From NCBI GenBank assembly GCA_027457205.1, contig DAIDTM010000458.1:1-9929 (forward strand): a stretch of DNA of 9,929 nt, written 5' to 3'. The position numbers and the translations under genes were made by a program. Every line of letters begins with the position of its first letter. Position 1 is the first letter of the stretch. This DNA comes from Anaerolineae bacterium. GTDB lineage: Bacteria; Chloroflexota; Anaerolineae; UBA4142. Under the pieces are notes generated by a model. That model was not told the origin of the DNA. It did not search any database and worked only from the letters and a program-made list of their open reading frames with translations. Shown piece after piece: positions 7,115 through 9,929 of the stretch.

Positions 7115-7127
7115 GTCCGACCGTTTC

Positions 7128-7167
7128 AACGCACGGTTTCGGCGGCGAGACCGTGCGTTTTGTTTTT
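7128..7167 (+). terminator. Intrinsic terminator of the phosphofructokinase gene
   Basis: A 10-bp perfect stem (AACGCACGGT with ACCGTGCGTT) extends to 13 bp with one G-U pair around a GGCGGC loop. It is followed directly by TTTTGTTTTT (7158-7167). It begins 13 nt after the stop codon. Confidence 0.92.
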
Positions 7168-7196
7168 CAATCGTATCTGCTCAAGCAGCCCCTGTT

Positions 7197-7289
7197 CACC
7201 GCCGAGTCGCGGAGGACGCGGAGGAAAAATATGAAATCCTCTGCGTGGCTGTGGCGCACTTCGCCACAGCCATCTGCGTCTCGGCGGTG
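7197..7289. repeat. Intergenic palindromic element able to form a three-arm cruciform
   Basis: The outer arms CACCGCCGAGTCGC (7197-7210) and GCGTCTCGGCGGTG (7276-7289) are inverted repeats with one mismatch. Between them lie two side hairpins. One pairs ACGCGGAGGA (7216-7225) with TCCTCTGCGT (7237-7246), with one mismatch. The other pairs GGCTGTGGCG (7247-7256) with CGCCACAGCC (7262-7271) perfectly around a 5-nt loop. The outer and first inner arms resemble a dispersed intergenic palindrome with a CACCGCnGAG...GACGCGGAG theme that I recall from several phyla, Chloroflexota included. The perfect 10-bp hairpin looks like an insertion into its right arm. The element lies outside any supported gene, in the 229 nt between the phosphofructokinase and hydrolase genes. 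No promoter for the hydrolase is evident. Confidence 0.75.
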
Positions 7290-7330
7290 AGATTGCGGCT
7301 GGCTGAGCCAGTTACTTTCAATCTGGTACC

Positions 7331-7335
7331 AAGGA
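7331..7335 (+). promoter_or_regulatory. Ribosome binding site that fixes the hydrolase start
   Basis: AAGGA lies 8 nt before the ATG at 7344. The open frame begins earlier, at a GTG at 7245, but that start lies inside the palindromic element and adds residues foreign to the hydrolase fold. Confidence 0.75.
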
Positions 7336-7343
7336 CAACAGCC

Positions 7344-8111
7344 ATGCCATTCGTCACTATCGGCAACGACAAGGTCTATTACGCAGAGCACGTTCCCGCG
7401 TCGCCGCGCGGCGCGCCGGTTGTGTTCGTGCACGGCGCGGCGGGTAGCCATCTGGTGTGGGGCGCGCAGGCGCGCGCGCTCGGCGAGATCACGCGCGCGG
7501 TCGCGCTCGATCTGCCCGGCCACGGGCGCTCACAGCCGCCCGGACGCCGCACGATCGCTGACTATCGCGACGTGGTTCTCGGCTTGCTCGACGCGCTGGG
7601 ATTCGACCGCGCGGTGGTCGTTGGACATTCGATGGGCGGCGGCATCGCGCAGACGCTCGCGCTCTCGCATCCAGACCGCGTCGCCGGGCTGGGCTTGGTC
7701 GGCACCGGCGCGCGGCTGCGCGTGCTGCCGGCGATCCTCGACGGAGTGCTGAACGATTTCGATCACACCGCGCGGCTGGTGGTCGATAATTCGTACGCGG
7801 CGACGCTGGACGCGGCGATGCGCGAACGCGCGCTGGCGGAATTTCGCGCCTGTCCACCCGTCGTGACGCATGGCGATTTTGCCGCGTGCGATGCGTTCGA
7901 CCTCCTGCCGCGCGTATCGGAGATTCGCGCGGCGACGCTGGTGCTGTGCGGACGCGAAGACCGTATGACGCCGGTCAAGTACTCGGAGTATCTTGCCGCG
8001 AAGATTCCGAACGCGCGGCTCGTGATCGTCGACGGCGCAGGGCATTCGGTGATGCTCGAAAAACCCGATGCCGTGAATCTCGCGCTGGTCGAATGGATGA
8101 GAATATTCTAA
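7344..8111 (+). CDS. Alpha/beta hydrolase
   Basis: This is a 255-residue cytoplasmic alpha/beta-hydrolase with no signal peptide. It shows the strand-turn VVFVHGAAGS (26-35) that supplies the oxyanion hole, DLPGHGRS (56-63), and the nucleophile elbow VVGHSMGGG with Ser96. The acid is probably Asp206 in LCGREDRMTP, and the catalytic His is His234 in DGAGHSVML, so the triad is complete. A variable cap lies at about residues 125-180. Length and motifs fit the esterase / C-C hydrolase / haloperoxidase-like group, and the substrate cannot be deduced. The gene follows the phosphofructokinase terminator and is followed by the promoter of the MarR operon, so it appears monocistronic; I see no strong promoter of its own. 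No intrinsic terminator follows it, only a T-rich stretch. Confidence 0.92.
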   Translation: MPFVTIGNDKVYYAEHVPASPRGAPVVFVHGAAGSHLVWGAQARALGEITRAVALDLPGHGRSQPPGRRTIADYRDVVLGLLDALGFDRAVVVGHSMGGGIAQTLALSHPDRVAGLGLVGTGARLRVLPAILDGVLNDFDHTARLVVDNSYAATLDAAMRERALAEFRACPPVVTHGDFAACDAFDLLPRVSEIRAATLVLCGREDRMTPVKYSEYLAAKIPNARLVIVDGAGHSVMLEKPDAVNLALVEWMRIF

Positions 8112-8133
8112 TTTGTTTTTTACCCTCTTCCTC

Positions 8134-8162
8134 TTGACATATCTTGGGTGCGGTGATATACT
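8134..8162 (+). promoter_or_regulatory. Sigma70-type promoter of the MarR-HlyD operon, with possible operator
   Basis: TTGACA (8134-8139) and TATACT (8157-8162) are 17 nt apart; the start point should be near 8169. A short inverted repeat, ATATC (8139-8143) with GATAT (8155-8159), spans the spacer and part of the -10 box. It is a candidate binding site for the MarR protein encoded just downstream, though its arms are only 5 bp. Confidence 0.8.
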
Positions 8163-8197
8163 TCACTACGCTAAATATCCGCACGACGAAACATTAG

Positions 8198-8249
8198 ACT
8201 TGGGTAGCGACGCTGCAGACGCCGCCGCGAGCCACCCAAGTTTCTTTTT
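8198..8249 (+). terminator. Terminator-like hairpin in the leader of the MarR gene
   Basis: ACTTGGGT (8198-8205) pairs perfectly with ACCCAAGT (8234-8241). The stem can continue inwards by two more pairs past one mismatch, leaving a large GC-rich loop. TTTCTTTTT (8241-8249) follows at once. It lies after the promoter and 14 nt before the MarR start codon, so it could stop transcripts before the operon or release an RNA of about 80 nt. No leader peptide and no obvious antiterminator pairing was found. Confidence 0.65.
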
Positions 8250-8263
8250 GCCTGCCGGCACTC

Positions 8264-8716
8264 ATGAAAACCTCAACTGAATCGAGCGATCACGAAATCA
8301 TCGAACGCGCATTGCAGCGCTTGATGTGGACGGAGCAAAAACGTTTTACGCTGCTGCTTGCCGAACACGGATTGACGCTGCCGCAGTTCATCGTCCTGGC
8401 GACCATTCACAAACGCGGCGGCTGCCCCATCGGCATGCTCGCCGACGATATGTTCCAATCATATCCCACGATGACCGGCATCGTCGATCGCCTGGAAGAC
8501 GCGCGTCTCGTCGCGCGCGAGCGCGGCAACAAGGAAGACCGCCGTCAGGTCGTCGTCACGTTGACTCAAGCCGGGCAGCACATTCTAGATCGCGCGCAGA
8601 ACGCGCGCCGGGAACGGATGCGCCGCGCGCTGACGCACTTTTCCGTGAACGACCGCCGCGAGTTTATCCGGCTGCTCACTACTTACCTGGACGTATTGGA
8701 AAAGGAAACGGAATGA
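8264..8716 (+). CDS. MarR-family transcriptional regulator
   Basis: This 150-residue winged-helix protein has typical MarR length. An N-terminal dimerisation helix (about 10-33) precedes LTLPQFIVLATIH (37-49). The helix-turn-helix covers about residues 55-86 (IGMLADDMFQSYPTMTGIVDRLEDARLV). The wing ERGNKEDRRQVVVTLTQAG (86-104) carries the characteristic D-R-R. The C-terminal helices at about 105-148 complete the dimer interface. MarR proteins usually repress neighbouring efflux genes until a small ligand binds. Here the gene is first in an operon with a HlyD-type adaptor, which fits autoregulated export. The ATG at 8264 has no recognisable Shine-Dalgarno: the leader just before it is a T tract and the palindrome TGCCGGCA (8253-8260). 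Its stop overlaps the next start as ATGA. Confidence 0.93.
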   Translation: MKTSTESSDHEIIERALQRLMWTEQKRFTLLLAEHGLTLPQFIVLATIHKRGGCPIGMLADDMFQSYPTMTGIVDRLEDARLVARERGNKEDRRQVVVTLTQAGQHILDRAQNARRERMRRALTHFSVNDRREFIRLLTTYLDVLEKETE

Positions 8717-9929
8717 ATTTGAGTAAACGCACTTTTGTCTTGCTTGCCGGCGGCGCGCTGGTGCTGCTCGTCGTCATCGTCGCCGTCATCGCGCGCTCGA
8801 ACGTCAGTCAAGCCAGCGCGAACGCGCTCGAGACCGCGCCGGTCCAGCGCGGCGCGCTAGTGGCAACCGTCAGCGCGACCGGCGCGATCAGCCCGCTGCG
8901 CGAGGCGCAGATGGCGTTCAGCGCGACCGGCGAACTGACGCAGCTCAACGTCAAAGAAGGCGATACCGTCAAAACCGGGCAGGTGCTCGCGCAATTGGAT
9001 TCCCGCGCGCTGGAATTTCAGCTCGCGCAGGCGGAAGCCAATCTGACCGCCGCGCAAGTCAAGCTGGACCAACTGAAGCAGCCCGCGCCGGCAGATGTCA
9101 CAGCGGCGCAAGCTAGCGTCGCCGCCGCGCAAGCCGCGCTGGCGCAATTGCAAAAACCGACGCAGAACGATCTCATCGTGGCGAAAGCCGCCCTCGACCG
9201 CGCTAAAGCCGCGCTCGATCAGGCGCAAGCCGCGTACGACCGCATCGGCGGCGCGACCAATCCGTTTATCGCGATGTCGACGCAGGCGTTATCGCTTCAA
9301 CAATCCTCGTCCGATTATCAGCGCGCGCTGGCGGTTTTCAATTCCAAGGTCAATCCCACGGATAGCCAACTGAAGCAGGCGCAATCCACGCTGGAGCAGG
9401 CGCAGGCGCAGCTCACGCGCCTCACGAATCCGTCCGCGAACGATCTGCAAAGCGCGCAAGCCAACGTCGATCAGGCGCGCGCCGCGCGCGATCTGGCGAA
9501 GGCGCAGCTGGACAATGCGATCATCCGCGCGCCGTTCGACGGCATCGTCACGCACGTCGATGATGATCTCGGCTCGTTCGTGCCGGCGGGACGCGTCGTG
9601 CTCGGCGTCGCCGATACGTCGGAGCTGCGCGTTCAACTCAATATCGACGAGACGGACATTGCGCGCGTCAAAGTGGGGCAGGACGTGACGATCGGATTGG
9701 ACGCGTACCCCGACGCATCGATCGACGCGCAGGTGACCGAAGTCGCCGCCACTGCGACGACGATCCAGGGAGTCGTGAATTACATTGCCACTGTCTCGCT
9801 GAAACCGACCGACGTGCCGGTGAAGATCGGAATGACGGCGAACGCGAACATCGTCGTCGCCAAGAAGGACAATGTGCTGCTGGTGCCTAATCAGGCGGTG
9901 CGCGCGGCGAACAATAAATTGTATGTCAC
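8713..9929 (+). CDS. HlyD/MacA-type periplasmic adaptor (membrane fusion protein), 3' end outside the window
   Basis: The frame is open to the right edge, giving at least 405 residues. Residues 7-27 form an N-terminal membrane anchor. A first half-lipoyl segment (about 60-98, with VKEGDTVKTGQVLAQLD at 80-96) leads into a long Ala/Gln-rich coiled-coil hairpin (about 99-265). The second half-lipoyl segment follows (IIRAPFDGIVTHVDDDLGSFV at 270-290), then the beta-barrel (LRVQLNIDETDI, about 305-385) and the start of the membrane-proximal domain (VLLVPNQAV). The coiled coil holds three related 24-residue units at 120-143, 145-168 and 236-259, each beginning with a Leu-x-x-Pro-type turn. Such adaptors link an ABC (MacB-like) or RND exporter to the envelope. 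The ATG overlaps the MarR stop and has AAAGGA 6 nt upstream. A permease and ATPase would be expected next. Confidence 0.93.
   Translation, partial: MNLSKRTFVLLAGGALVLLVVIVAVIARSNVSQASANALETAPVQRGALVATVSATGAISPLREAQMAFSATGELTQLNVKEGDTVKTGQVLAQLDSRALEFQLAQAEANLTAAQVKLDQLKQPAPADVTAAQASVAAAQAALAQLQKPTQNDLIVAKAALDRAKAALDQAQAAYDRIGGATNPFIAMSTQALSLQQSSSDYQRALAVFNSKVNPTDSQLKQAQSTLEQAQAQLTRLTNPSANDLQSAQANVDQARAARDLAKAQLDNAIIRAPFDGIVTHVDDDLGSFVPAGRVVLGVADTSELRVQLNIDETDIARVKVGQDVTIGLDAYPDASIDAQVTEVAATATTIQGVVNYIATVSLKPTDVPVKIGMTANANIVVAKKDNVLLVPNQAVRAANNKLYV

Noticed and set aside
7245..7343. Upstream GTG start for the alpha/beta hydrolase
   Set aside because: It falls inside the palindromic element. 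The ATG at 7344 has a well-placed AAGGA and starts at the expected first strand of the fold.
8100..8121. Possible terminator after the hydrolase (AGAATATTCT followed by a T run)
   Set aside because: The 10-bp palindrome has no room for a loop and is AT-rich and overlaps the stop codon, so a working terminator hairpin is unlikely.
8176..8263. Leader peptide in front of the MarR gene
   Set aside because: No ATG or GTG with a ribosome binding site occurs in the leader. The only open TTG frame starts within the hairpin stem.

Overview
The window looks like chromosomal DNA of a GC-rich bacterium, most likely a member of the Chloroflexota (Anaerolineae-like). The support is the gene families and their order: a MutL-type ASKHA protein beside a long double-zinc-ribbon membrane protein with PDWL-type motifs and beside a DUF6754-like protein, all of which I associate with that phylum. 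I could not run a search, so the taxonomy is an inference. No rRNA, tRNA, CRISPR array, insertion sequence or phage gene is visible.

Region 1 (about 1-5750, minus strand) is a compact, probably single operon. It reads from a near-consensus promoter at 5720-5748 leftwards through six genes: a 99-aa soluble protein, a DUF6754-like membrane protein, a six-helix membrane protein, a 694-aa zinc-ribbon protein with a proline/glutamate-rich linker and two membrane segments, a second six-helix membrane protein, and a MutL-type ASKHA ATPase. After the first 24-nt gap, neighbours are 1-3 nt apart or overlap by 4 nt. The products look like parts of one membrane-associated assembly of unknown function. 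The MutL gene is broken at the left edge. Its first 324 codons read on the minus strand, and the next roughly 70 codons of the same protein lie on the plus strand at 2-208. They are joined through a GC-only sequence that could act as an inverted repeat. This is either a small inversion or a fold-back artefact at a contig end.

Region 2 (about 5750-7170, plus strand) is a monocistronic phosphofructokinase gene with a consensus promoter (TTGACA-16-TATAAT), a clear Shine-Dalgarno and a strong intrinsic terminator. Its active-site residues (GGDD and PKTMDND) point to pyrophosphate rather than ATP as phosphoryl donor. Its promoter is back to back with that of the Region 1 operon.

Region 3 (about 7170-8111) holds an intergenic palindromic element that can fold into a three-arm cruciform, followed by an alpha/beta hydrolase with a complete catalytic triad.

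Region 4 (about 8134-9929, plus strand) is the start of an efflux-type operon: a strong promoter, a leader with a terminator-like hairpin, a MarR-family regulator, and a translationally coupled HlyD/MacA-type adaptor that runs off the right edge. ABC transporter genes are the expected continuation but are not in view.
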